A stretch of 64,000 bases of DNA from the NCBI GenBank assembly GCA_963620985.1, contig CAVFCI010000006.1:1-64000 (forward strand), written 5' to 3'. Source of the DNA: F23-B02 sp963620985. GTDB lineage: Bacteria > Bacillota > Clostridia > Oscillospirales > Oscillospiraceae. Under the pieces are notes generated by a model. It was not told the DNA's origin, searched no databases, and worked only from the letters and a program-made list of their open reading frames with translations. Made by a program: the position numbers and the translations under genes. Of the stretch, positions 15,669 to 23,426 are shown one piece after another (position 1 is the first letter of the stretch; each line of letters starts with the position of its first letter).

Positions 15669-17834
15669 TCAGATAAGCTCCGCCTTCCCCGTTTCGGGCT
15701 CCAGCGTAAGTCCCACGGCAACGCTGTACAGCGTCATATCCGTCAGTATCGCACTGTCCCTGTCGAGCGCGGGCACTTCACGCGCCGTCAGCAGCACTCC
15801 TGCATTGTACAGACGTTTAAAATGCTGTTCGTATACGGAGACCGCATAAGACCCGAGCCTGCGGTACAGTCTCCTTGAGCACTCGCCGTCCCGCAGCTGC
15901 CGGAGCAGCTCTGCACCGTCGCCGTACGGAATGTAGACCGTGTAAGTATTTTGGTCAATCAGGTGAAAATTTTCCGCCACCGTCCTGAACGGCATATCAC
16001 AGCCGCCGATGCCGTCGGAGAACGCCCTGATGACGCCGTTTTTGTCCAGCTCGCTGTCGCTCAGTTCGCGCAGGCCGCGAAAATAATGCGCCATAGCTTC
16101 CGGCGCGGTGGGGTCTGCGTGAGCAGCCAGAGCATCTCTTGCCGCACCGACGGCAGGGCGAAACAACTGCGGCGGCAGCTCTGTTCTTTCAAAAACAGTG
16201 ACCTCGCTCTCCTGCGCAGGGCGCTTCCCCTCGCGGTTGCAGCGACCCGCCGCCTGCATGATCGAGTCAAGCCCCGCCATTTCGCGGTAGACCAGCGGGA
16301 AGTCCACATCCACGCCCGCTTCGATCAGCGAGGTAGACACCACTCGGCACGGCCTGCCTTTCTTCAGCCGCTCTCTGATCTCGGCAAAAAGCGCCTGACG
16401 CTGGGCAGGGATCATGAGAGTGGACAAATGGAAGCTTCCCTCGTTCGGAAGCAGAGAATATATCCTTTGTGCCGCTGCGCGGCTGTTGACGATGCAGAGC
16501 ACCTGCTGCTGTGCGCCGAGCCGCTCGGCGAGCGCTTCGTCGCTGAGCGTACCTGCCTGCCGGAACACCACGCGCCGGAAGCGGTTATACAGCTTCGCCG
16601 TCTGCGGGCAGAGCTCCGTTACGCGGCAGTCGGGCGCGTAGGTATGCAGAAGATCGTCCAGCGACGGCTGCGTGGCGGTACACAGCACCACCGTAGAGCG
16701 AAATTGCTCCGCCAAAGATGCCATTGCCGCAACGCAGGGTCTCAGCTGCGGCAGCGGCAGCATCTGAGCCTCGTCGAAAATAATGACGCTGCCGGCAAGG
16801 TTATGGAGCTTACGGCATTTAGATGAGCGGTTTGCATACAGCGATTCAAAAAGCTGCACCGCAGTCGTCACAACGACCGGCATGTCCCAGTTTTCAGCCG
16901 CCAGCGCGAGGCGCAGCTCCTCGGGCGCTGCGCCGTCCGAAAGGTCGAGCTGTACGCCGCAGTGATGCTCCAGCACATTGTCCGCGCCGAGTATCCTGCG
17001 GAAGACCTCGGCGTTCTGCTCTATGATCGAGGTGTACGGGATGACATAGATCACCCGCCGCATCCCGTGAGCCGCAGCGTGACGCAGCGCAAAGGCAAGC
17101 GACGAGACCGTCTTTCCGCCTCCCGTCGGAACGGTCAGCGTGTAAATCCCTCTGTCCTTTGCGCCCGCTTCCAGACAGGTGTTCAGAATATCGCAGCGCA
17201 GACGGTTCAGCTCGTTCTGCGGAGACTGCCACGGGGCAATATATTCCTCCAGCCGTGCAAGCAGCGTGGGGATATCGTCATAGCCGCCGCGCTCCCTCGT
17301 TCCGTCCATGAAGCGCTCCGTGTCCAGAAAGTCGGCATCCACCAGACAGGAATAGAGCATCCGCGTCCGAAACGACGCTTGCAGCCCTCTGTCCCGTCTC
17401 GCCGTATCCTGCGGCAGCTCGGGAAGCGTCACGCCGCTTTCGCCGCAGTGCTCCAGATACTGCCCGTCTATCCCCTTTTTGAGCCGTCCGAAGAGCGTCG
17501 CGTCTCCTGCACGGTCAGCTTTTAAATTGCCGAAATCAGGCAGGCCGCCGTGATGTCCCGCGATGCAGGCCGCGTCTCCGAGCCGGTTATAGTATTTGAC
17601 GCAGGCAAGCGCACCGGCCGTTGCGTGGTCAACACGCGGACCGTTTTGCAGCAGGCGCTTTTGAAATGCCTCCGTACACTTTCCTTGATCGTGCAGCAGG
17701 CCTATCAGCTCGCCGTCAGCCTCCGCACCGAAGGCCGACGCAAACCCGCGGCTCAGAGCCGCCGTCCCTGTCAGATGCTCCGCGAGCGTCTGGCGGCGCA
17801 GACCGTCGCTTGAAATATGGGCATAGTATTCCAT
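15669..17834 (-). CDS. cas3: CRISPR-associated helicase-nuclease Cas3 (type I, I-C-like), orphan
   Basis: This 721-residue protein is a complete HD-helicase Cas3, which in type I systems is recruited by Cascade to unwind and degrade target DNA. The N-terminal HD nuclease has His20, His48-Asp49 (LLHDQGK), His70 and HH94-95 (AGHHGG). The helicase has Walker A TVPTGGGKT, a DEAQ box (IIFDEAQML), TATQPS, and motif VI QAAGRCNREGK. The sequence style (LVDADFLDTERF) and length suit subtype I-C. The ATG at 17834 with AGAGGT upstream is preferred to the longer frame at 17879. No cas5, cas8, cas7, cas4, cas1 or cas2 and no repeat array are in the window; both flanks are MITE-like elements. Confidence 0.92.
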   Translation of the reverse strand: MEYYAHISSDGLRRQTLAEHLTGTAALSRGFASAFGAEADGELIGLLHDQGKCTEAFQKRLLQNGPRVDHATAGALACVKYYNRLGDAACIAGHHGGLPDFGNLKADRAGDATLFGRLKKGIDGQYLEHCGESGVTLPELPQDTARRDRGLQASFRTRMLYSCLVDADFLDTERFMDGTRERGGYDDIPTLLARLEEYIAPWQSPQNELNRLRCDILNTCLEAGAKDRGIYTLTVPTGGGKTVSSLAFALRHAAAHGMRRVIYVIPYTSIIEQNAEVFRRILGADNVLEHHCGVQLDLSDGAAPEELRLALAAENWDMPVVVTTAVQLFESLYANRSSKCRKLHNLAGSVIIFDEAQMLPLPQLRPCVAAMASLAEQFRSTVVLCTATQPSLDDLLHTYAPDCRVTELCPQTAKLYNRFRRVVFRQAGTLSDEALAERLGAQQQVLCIVNSRAAAQRIYSLLPNEGSFHLSTLMIPAQRQALFAEIRERLKKGRPCRVVSTSLIEAGVDVDFPLVYREMAGLDSIMQAAGRCNREGKRPAQESEVTVFERTELPPQLFRPAVGAARDALAAHADPTAPEAMAHYFRGLRELSDSELDKNGVIRAFSDGIGGCDMPFRTVAENFHLIDQNTYTVYIPYGDGAELLRQLRDGECSRRLYRRLGSYAVSVYEQHFKRLYNAGVLLTAREVPALDRDSAILTDMTLYSVAVGLTLEPETGKAELI

Positions 17835-17988
17835 CGCTTTACCTCTAAAAAGCCAAAATAAAAAACAGTCCCGCACCATGTCAGGACTGAATACATACGG
17901 GGGCCGGATATCAGCCCTAAATATCAGATCGTTTTGTCAATTCCATATTACAGGATATTTTGCAGGAAGTCAACAGTATTGTTTTAGA
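17835..17988. other. upstream region of cas3
   Basis: Relatively AT-rich non-coding DNA. On the minus strand a TTGACA is visible at about 17933-17938 but without a well-spaced -10 box. No CRISPR repeat unit is seen. Confidence 0.4.
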
Positions 17989-18200
17989 GGCGCTGCCACA
18001 CTGTGCCGATACATTTTTGAGGTGTTCCGACCGCTGCCGCGGCAAAAAGCATCATATGCGGAGCAGGCAAGATAAGTTCCCAGCAATGTGGTACGGCGCA
18101 GCTTTGTGGCAGTGTTACACAAAGCTGCGCCGCACTTATCTTCCACTGCTTCGATACCGTGCTGCCGCAATATGCGTATAGGTAGGTGCGTCAATGCGCC
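17989..18200. mobile_element. MITE-like element, family 1, copy A
   Basis: This 212-base non-coding element ends at right in the terminal repeat GTAGGTGCGTCAATGCGCC (to 18200), and at left in a degenerate inverted copy (17989-18035, ending GTGTTCCGACCG). Inside is a 14-base perfect stem (18095-18108 with 18118-18131) within a wider GATAAGT/ACTTATC pair. The right end stops one base before the asnS stop codon. Positions 18149-18200 match 21299-21350 in inverse over about 52 bases. Confidence 0.75.
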
Positions 18201-18201
18201 A

Positions 18202-19596
18202 TCAAAAGTCAGCGTTGCCGGTTGTACGGGGGTGGAGCTCAACGTCGCGGATGTTGGAAACGCCGGTGAGGTACATGACAAGGCGCTCGAAGCCCATGCC
18301 GTAGCCTGCGTGACGGCAGGAGCCGTAGCGGCGCAGGTCGAGATACCACCAGTAGTCGTCAGGGTTCAGACCCAGCTCGTTCATGCGTCCGAGCAGCACG
18401 TCGAGGCGTTCCTCGCGCTGCGAGCCGCCGATGATCTCGCCGACGCCGGGCACGAGGCAGTCGGCAGCAGCGACGGTCTTGCCGTCGTCGTTCATGCGCA
18501 TGTAAAACGCCTTGATCTCCTTGGGGTAATCGGTGACGAAGATGGGCTTTTTAAAGACCTTCTCGGTCAGATACCGCTCGTGCTCGGTCTGGAGGTCGAT
18601 GCCCCACTCGACGGGGAAGTCGAACTTCTCGCCGCTGTTTTTGAGTATATCGACGGCCTCGGTGTAGCTTATGCGGCCAAACTCGTTGGAAACGACGTTC
18701 TCAAGGCGCTCGAGCAGCCCCTTATCGACGAAGGAGTTGAAAAACTGCATCTCCTGCGGGCAGCGCTCAAGGACGGTGTTTATGACGTACTTGACCATCG
18801 CCTCGGCGTTGTCCATGTAATCGTAGAGATCGGCAAAGGCCATCTCGGGCTCGATCATCCAGAACTCGGCGGCGTGGCGCTGCGTGTACGATACCTCGGC
18901 GCGGAAGGTCGGGCCGAAGGTGTACACATCGCCGAAGGCCATGGCAAAGTTCTCGGCGTTGAGCTGGCCGGAAACGGTCAGGCTCGTGACCTTGCCGAAG
19001 AAGTCCTTGCTGTCGTCCACCTTGCCGTCCTCGCGCAGTGGGAGGTTGTTGAGGTCGAGCGTCGTCACACGGAACATCTCGCCCGCGCCCTCGCAGTCAG
19101 AGCCCGTGATGATCGGCGTGTGGACATATACAAAGCCGTTATTGCGGAAAAATTCGTGCACCGCCTGCGCCGCTACGCTGCGGACGCGGAAGGTCGCGGA
19201 AAACAGGTTCGTGCGCGGACGAAGGTGCTGGATAGTGCGCAGGAACTCGACGCTGTGGCGCTTTTTCTGAAGCGGATAGTCGGGCGTGGAGACACCCTCG
19301 ACGACGACCTCACTTGCCTTGAGCTCGAACGGCTGCTTTGCCTCGGGCGTGAGCACGAGCTCGCCCTTTGCGATAAACGCCGCGCCAACGTTCTGATGCG
19401 CAAGCTCGTCGTAGTTGGCAAGCTTGCCGCGCTCAAGCACGACCTGAAGGCTCTTGAAGCACGAGCCGTCGTTGAGCTCTATAAAGCCGAAATTCTTCAT
19501 GTCGCGGATGGTGCGCGCCCAGCCGCAGACGGTTATCTCCCTGCCGCCGAAGCTGTCCGCATCGGCAAATATCTGAGCGATCTTAGTGCGTTTCAT
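18202..19596 (-). CDS. asnS: asparaginyl-tRNA synthetase
   Basis: This class IIb synthetase charges tRNA-Asn. The 464-residue protein has an N-terminal OB-fold anticodon domain (ITVCGWARTIRDMKNFGFIEL), and the class II core with motif 2 around FRAEVSYTQRHAAEFWMIEPE and motif 3 GYGMGFERLVMYLTG. The start at 19596 has GGAGTG upstream; an in-frame ATG at 19638 lies in the promoter. No T-box leader is present. The last codons (DF, stop) abut MITE family 1 copy A, suggesting the original 3' flank was replaced. Confidence 0.96.
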   Translation of the reverse strand: MKRTKIAQIFADADSFGGREITVCGWARTIRDMKNFGFIELNDGSCFKSLQVVLERGKLANYDELAHQNVGAAFIAKGELVLTPEAKQPFELKASEVVVEGVSTPDYPLQKKRHSVEFLRTIQHLRPRTNLFSATFRVRSVAAQAVHEFFRNNGFVYVHTPIITGSDCEGAGEMFRVTTLDLNNLPLREDGKVDDSKDFFGKVTSLTVSGQLNAENFAMAFGDVYTFGPTFRAEVSYTQRHAAEFWMIEPEMAFADLYDYMDNAEAMVKYVINTVLERCPQEMQFFNSFVDKGLLERLENVVSNEFGRISYTEAVDILKNSGEKFDFPVEWGIDLQTEHERYLTEKVFKKPIFVTDYPKEIKAFYMRMNDDGKTVAAADCLVPGVGEIIGGSQREERLDVLLGRMNELGLNPDDYWWYLDLRRYGSCRHAGYGMGFERLVMYLTGVSNIRDVELHPRTTGNADF

Positions 19597-19638
19597 AAAA
19601 GACACTCCAATCTTTGAATTATTCGTTGACAAATGCAT

Positions 19639-19690
19639 ATTATATACTATTTTTTTCTGCCTTGCAAGAAGTTTAAATTTGTGATATATT
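19639..19690. promoter_or_regulatory. back-to-back promoters of asnS and carD sharing one palindromic -35 box
   Basis: TTGCAA at 19662-19667 is self-complementary. On the plus strand it is followed after 17 bases by TATATT (19685-19690, carD). On the minus strand it is followed after 17 bases by TATAAT (19639-19644, asnS). Both geometries are ideal, so one hexamer appears to serve both directions. Confidence 0.7.
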
Positions 19691-19758
19691 AATAATGTAT
19701 TAATGGATCAATAATTTCGGTGCCGCCCGGTGCGGCGCAATTTTTTTGGAGGTAACGA

Positions 19759-20268
19759 ATGCTGGCGGTTGGTCAAACGGTTGTCTACGGAACTCAGGGA
19801 GTGTGCACGGTCAGAGAGGTGAGCATGCTGAAGCTCGGAAAAACAAAGGGCGAATACTATGTTCTCAGCCCTCTCGACGATCCGGGCAGCACTGTCTATG
19901 TTCCGATTGCAAACGAAAAGCTCAGGAGCAGGCTCCACCCCGTGCTCAGCGGCGACGAGGCCGATGCCCTCATCATCGAGGCCATAAACGAGCCGCTGGA
20001 GTGGATAGTCAGCGACAACGAGCGCAAGACCGTCTGCGACGAGATAGTCAAGAACGGCGACCGCAAGCAGCTCATGCGGCTCATCGCCATGCTGTACCGC
20101 CGCCGCGAGGCGCTGAAGGATCAGAAAAAGCACTTCCACAACGTCGATGCACAGTATCTGAAGACCGCCGAGCGCATGCTGCACGGCGAGCTGGCCTACG
20201 CGCTCGGCATCAGCGCGGACGAGGTCGCCGATTACATACGAAGCCGCGCCGCAGAGGGCAATACTTGA
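19759..20268 (+). CDS. CarD-family transcription regulator
   Basis: This 169-residue protein has an N-terminal CarD/TRCF RNA-polymerase-interacting domain (residues 1-60: VGQTVVYGTQGVCTVREV, YYVLSPLDDPGSTVYVPI) and a helical C-terminal domain. CarD proteins bind the RNA polymerase beta subunit and stabilise open complexes, often at rRNA and housekeeping promoters. GGAGG precedes the ATG by seven bases. Its promoter shares its -35 box with asnS. Confidence 0.9.
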   Translation: MLAVGQTVVYGTQGVCTVREVSMLKLGKTKGEYYVLSPLDDPGSTVYVPIANEKLRSRLHPVLSGDEADALIIEAINEPLEWIVSDNERKTVCDEIVKNGDRKQLMRLIAMLYRRREALKDQKKHFHNVDAQYLKTAERMLHGELAYALGISADEVADYIRSRAAEGNT

Positions 20269-20327
20269 CGAAAATCGCGGAATGCTGTATTATTATAAAA
20301 TAATATAGTTATTAAGGAGGAGCATAT

Positions 20328-20960
20328 ATGGGTCTGATCCCTCAGGTGACCTGCCGCCGCTGCGGAGAGAAATATTCCGCAATGCGCCGCCGCTGCCCTA
20401 AGTGCAGCACTCGCAGAGTCCAGAACAGCCGCCGCGCTCCCGGCACAACGCCCAGCGCCGTCAAGGGCACGGCTGCAAATAAAAGAGCCGGCGATAATCG
20501 CAAATGGCAGTTTATTTTCGGCGCGATACTCATCGTCGCCATCATAGCGGCGCTCATAGTCATGATAACCGTGAGCCTCGATAATGCGGACAATCCCAAT
20601 GCTCCGGTCATGCCCACGCCGCCCGCGGAGGTCTCCGCAGCACCCACGCCTACACCTACCCCGACGCCTACTCCGACTCCCACGCCGGAGATAACCTCGG
20701 TCACGATGAGCAGTCCCTACGCCAGCCCCTGCACGGAGTTTGCGTTCAGCGTCGGCCAGTCGATCACGCTCACGGGCTCGCACTTCCCGATGACGGTCGC
20801 CGCCGAGTATGAGTGGTCCTCGTCCGACCCGAGCGTCGCAACGGTCACCGTCAATGAAAACGGCAGCTGCACCGTAACAGGTGTGAGCGCCGGCACGATG
20901 AAGGTCACCCTCTCGTGCTACGGAAAGACCGCCCAGTGCACGGTTTATGTGCGAAACTGA
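20328..20960 (+). CDS. zinc-ribbon, single-pass membrane protein with extracellular Big2 domain
   Basis: This 210-residue protein has an N-terminal zinc ribbon (C9, C12, C23, C26), a basic linker, one membrane segment (about 62-83), a threonine-proline repeat stalk (about 106-124) and a C-terminal bacterial Ig-like Big2 domain (WSSSDPSVATVTVNENG, TVTGVSAGTMKVTL). The layout places the zinc ribbon in the cytosol and the Ig-like domain outside. It resembles accessory zinc-ribbon proteins of Clostridia of unknown function. AAGGAGGAG lies upstream. It follows carD by 59 bases and precedes the tRNA promoter. Confidence 0.75.
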   Translation: MGLIPQVTCRRCGEKYSAMRRRCPKCSTRRVQNSRRAPGTTPSAVKGTAANKRAGDNRKWQFIFGAILIVAIIAALIVMITVSLDNADNPNAPVMPTPPAEVSAAPTPTPTPTPTPTPTPEITSVTMSSPYASPCTEFAFSVGQSITLTGSHFPMTVAAEYEWSSSDPSVATVTVNENGSCTVTGVSAGTMKVTLSCYGKTAQCTVYVRN

Positions 20961-20969
20961 AAAAAACTA

Positions 20970-20998
20970 TTGACAAACTCACCGGCATCATGTAGAAT
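20970..20998 (+). promoter_or_regulatory. promoter of tRNA-Val
   Basis: TTGACA (20970-20975), 17 bases, TAGAAT (20993-20998). The -10 box lies in the loop of an inverted repeat CCGGCATC (20982-20989) / GATGCCGG (21003-21010). Confidence 0.8.
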
Positions 20999-21018
20999 AA
21001 TCGATGCCGGTGAAAAAC

Positions 21019-21094
21019 GGACGATTGGCGCAGCTGGTAGCGCATCCGCTTGACGTGCGGGAGGTCACAAGTTCGAGTCTTGTATCGTCCACCA
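21019..21094 (+). tRNA. tRNA-Val(GAC), CCA encoded
   Basis: The acceptor stem GGACGAT pairs with ATCGTCC, followed by discriminator A and encoded CCA. The anticodon stem CCGC/GCGG encloses loop TTGACGT, giving anticodon GAC (valine). The T-arm has the standard GTTCGAGTC core. Confidence 0.93.
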
Positions 21095-21096
21095 CA

Positions 21097-21138
21097 GACC
21101 TACAGTTCTTTTGAGCTGTAGGTTTTCTTTTTTGTCAA
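21097..21138 (+). terminator. terminator of tRNA-Val
   Basis: Stem ACCTACAG / CTGTAGGT followed by TTTTCTTTTTT. An almost identical hairpin recurs at 21259-21294 after the duplicated tRNA end. Confidence 0.85.
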
Positions 21139-21226
21139 GACCGTGGGGCTCGGACTTGTGACCTTATTCGAGCTTGCGCAGCAAGCGGAACAGGCGGCTG
21201 AAGGCTGGGCGCGCAGCGGCAGGCCT

Positions 21227-21297
21227 TCACAAGTTCGAGTCTTGTATCGTCCACCATAAACCTACGGTTCTTTTGAGCTGTAGGTTTTATTTTTTAC
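21227..21297 (+). repeat. duplicated tRNA-Val 3' end plus terminator
   Basis: The last 30 bases of tRNA-Val including CCA (21065-21094) recur exactly at 21227-21256, followed by a near-copy of the terminator. The offset is 162 bases. Duplication of a tRNA 3' end is the usual footprint of tRNA-targeting integration, so this may be an old att site; no integrase is present. Confidence 0.75.
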
Positions 21298-21298
21298 A

Positions 21299-21713
21299 GG
21301 CGCATTGACGCACCTACGGATACGCATATTGCGGCAGCACGGTATCGAAGTTGCTGCGTAGACCGCAGCAAGCTGATAGCTGAATGTGTTCGGCTGCCGC
21401 CGCGCGGATTTGAATGGGCAACCCCTCCAGAAAGGCTTGCCTGTTCCGCTACGTTGGAGTTGGAATCTAATATTAAATGCTAAAAAGATAGTGCAGACGA
21501 AAATCTGCACTATCTTTTTTCAACAAAGCTGCGGCTGTCGCCGCGATTTATAGACACCTTCCCCTCAAGCTCCGCAAGGGGAAGGCAGGGTGCGCCGATT
21601 TCGGTGCGAGCAAAGCTTGCACCGCACTTGCGGGAAGTGAAACGCTACGGTCTATGCCAATATTTCCGGTCGGGACACTGCAATATGCGTATCCGTAAGT
21701 GCGTCAATGCGCC
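21299..21713. mobile_element. MITE-like element, family 1, copy B
   Basis: This 415-base non-coding element is bounded by inverted repeats of about 34 bases with one mismatch: left end starts GGCGCATTGACGCACC (21299), right end finishes GTGCGTCAATGCGCC (21713). Outside both ends short A/T runs continue the symmetry. It holds an internal module at 21566-21596 shared with copy D and a hairpin CCTTCCCCT/AGGGGAAGG (about 21557-21584). The left end begins in the T-run of the duplicated tRNA terminator; the right end is one base from the hydrogenase stop. Confidence 0.8.
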
Positions 21714-21714
21714 T

Positions 21715-23265
21715 TTAAAAATTCTCCTCGGAAGGATTCTTTTCCTCGATGAGGGGGAGGAACTCCCTGTATTTCGTATCGTAGGCGCAGCCGTACTCGG
21801 CGCAGTCGGCAAACTTTGCCACGGCTCGCGTCGAGCGGTCGATCGGCTGGAGCGTGCCCGCACCGGCAACGCAGCCGCCCGGACAGGCCATGCCCTCGAG
21901 CAGATAGCCGTCGTACTTACCGTCGCGTGCCATCATCAGCAGCTTACGGCACTCGTGCAGGCCGGTGGCCTTTGCGATCTTCACATCTCGCGTCGGGTCG
22001 ATAGACTTTATGGCGTTTACGACCGCCTGCGCAACGCCGCCGGAGACGGCAAACTTACGCGCATCCGTGCCCGCCTGCGAGAGCAGCTGCGGCTCATCGG
22101 CGGCAAGCGCCTCCTTATCGACGCTGCGAGCCTCGAACATGCCGAGAACCTCCTCGAAGGTGAGGACAAAATCAACGTCGCTGCGCACGGTGCGGCGGCT
22201 GGCCTCGAGCTTTTTCGCGTCGCAGGGACCTACAAAAACGACCTTGCAGCCCGGGTGAGTTTTCTTTACAAAGCGTGCGGTGAGTACCATCGGGGTCATC
22301 GCAACGGATATATTCTCCGCCATATCGGGGAACATTTTTTTGACCATATCGCTCCACGAGGGGCAGCATGAGGTTACCATGAAGCGGTGCTTGGACGGGA
22401 CCTCCTCAAGGAAGTCGGCAGCCTCCTCAATGACGCAGAGATCCGCGCCGATAGCGGCCTCGTACACATCGGCAAAGCCGAGGCGCTTGAACGCCGGTAT
22501 GATCTTCTCGGGCGGTATATCCGCGCCAAACTGCCCGACAAAGGCCGGAGCGAGCACGACGTAGACGGGAGTTCCGCTCTTTATCGCCATGACGGTCTGG
22601 AATATCTGGCTCTTGTCGCTTATCGCGCCGAAGGGGCAATTGACAAGGCACTGACCGCAGGAGGTGCACTTCTTATAATCTATTTCCGCACGGCCAAGCT
22701 CGTCTCTGCCTATGGCGGCAATTCCGCAGGCCTTTTTGCAGGGGCGCTCCTGACGGATGATCGCGGAGAAGGAGCAGGCATCCATGCATCTGCCGCAGCG
22801 GATGCACTTGTCGGTATCCACATGGGCATGTCCGTTGATCTTGCTGATGGCCTTTTTGGGGCATATCTCTATACAGGGGTGCTCAAGGCAGCCCTGACAG
22901 CCGTTCGTGACCTTGATAAGGTTGTCAGGACAGCGGTTGCAGGCAAATTTGACAACGTTTATAAGGGGCGGCTCATAATACTTCTCGGCAATGACCGATT
23001 CCTCAACGCTGTCGGAAATATTATTGTGTACGCCCAGCTTGCGCATGGACAGACCCATGGCAAGGCGCAGCCTTTCGCCGACGATGGCGCGCTCTATCAG
23101 CAGATTGTTGCGGTACGGTCCGATCTCGTCGGGATCGCCCGGACATATCTTGTACGGCAGCTCCTCGAGCCTTTGCCCGTAGTTGCCGCCCTCATATGCC
23201 AGACGTGCGACCTCCGTGAAGACCTCGTGCCTTATTCGTGTTTTACCTGTCTGCATTCCTCTCAT
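21715..23265 (-). CDS. [FeFe] hydrogenase large-subunit-like protein, group B type
   Basis: This 516-residue protein has several ferredoxin-type cysteine clusters in the first half (CNRCPDNL, CQGCLEHPCIEICP, CIRCGRCMDAC, CTSCGQCLVNCP), then an H-cluster domain with all three signatures: L1 TSCCPSW (298-304), L2 GPCDAKK (346-352) and L3 EGMACPGGC (457-465). The four H-cluster ligands would be C300, C348, C461 and C465. GPC in L2 rather than MPC, and this domain order, suit group B hydrogenases, whose physiological role is unclear. Start 23265 has GGAGG nine bases upstream. No maturase genes (hydEFG) are in the window. Confidence 0.88.
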   Translation of the reverse strand: MRGMQTGKTRIRHEVFTEVARLAYEGGNYGQRLEELPYKICPGDPDEIGPYRNNLLIERAIVGERLRLAMGLSMRKLGVHNNISDSVEESVIAEKYYEPPLINVVKFACNRCPDNLIKVTNGCQGCLEHPCIEICPKKAISKINGHAHVDTDKCIRCGRCMDACSFSAIIRQERPCKKACGIAAIGRDELGRAEIDYKKCTSCGQCLVNCPFGAISDKSQIFQTVMAIKSGTPVYVVLAPAFVGQFGADIPPEKIIPAFKRLGFADVYEAAIGADLCVIEEAADFLEEVPSKHRFMVTSCCPSWSDMVKKMFPDMAENISVAMTPMVLTARFVKKTHPGCKVVFVGPCDAKKLEASRRTVRSDVDFVLTFEEVLGMFEARSVDKEALAADEPQLLSQAGTDARKFAVSGGVAQAVVNAIKSIDPTRDVKIAKATGLHECRKLLMMARDGKYDGYLLEGMACPGGCVAGAGTLQPIDRSTRAVAKFADCAEYGCAYDTKYREFLPLIEEKNPSEENF

Positions 23266-23382
23266 AGAGCTCATCCTCCGTGTGCTTACTTTATGCCAAA
23301 TATAATTATACAAGTCCCCGCAGCTTTGTCAAGAAAGCCGCCTATTTTTTCACATGAATTTTACCCCTGCAAGCTACAGTAT

Positions 23383-23416
23383 AATTAAAGCGGGTATTAA
23401 AAGCTTTAATACCCGC
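23383..23416 (-). terminator. terminator of the membrane protein gene
   Basis: Twelve-base perfect stem (23390-23401, 23405-23416) with a three-base loop, followed on the minus strand by TTTAATTAT. Confidence 0.6.
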
Positions 23417-23426
23417 ATGACATTTA

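Noticed and set aside
15085..18200. CRISPR array beside cas3
   Set aside because: No regularly spaced identical repeats; the repeats here are terminal inverted repeats of MITE-like elements and hairpins.
18088..19617. 509-codon open frame opposite asnS
   Set aside because: Antisense shadow of asnS codons; asnS has a full set of class II motifs and a promoter.
19597..19760. T-box leader for asnS
   Set aside because: The gap from promoter to start is only about 35 bases, without the T-box core or specifier stem.
22387..23388. 333-codon plus-strand frame opposite the hydrogenase
   Set aside because: Antisense shadow; the minus strand encodes complete H-cluster motifs.
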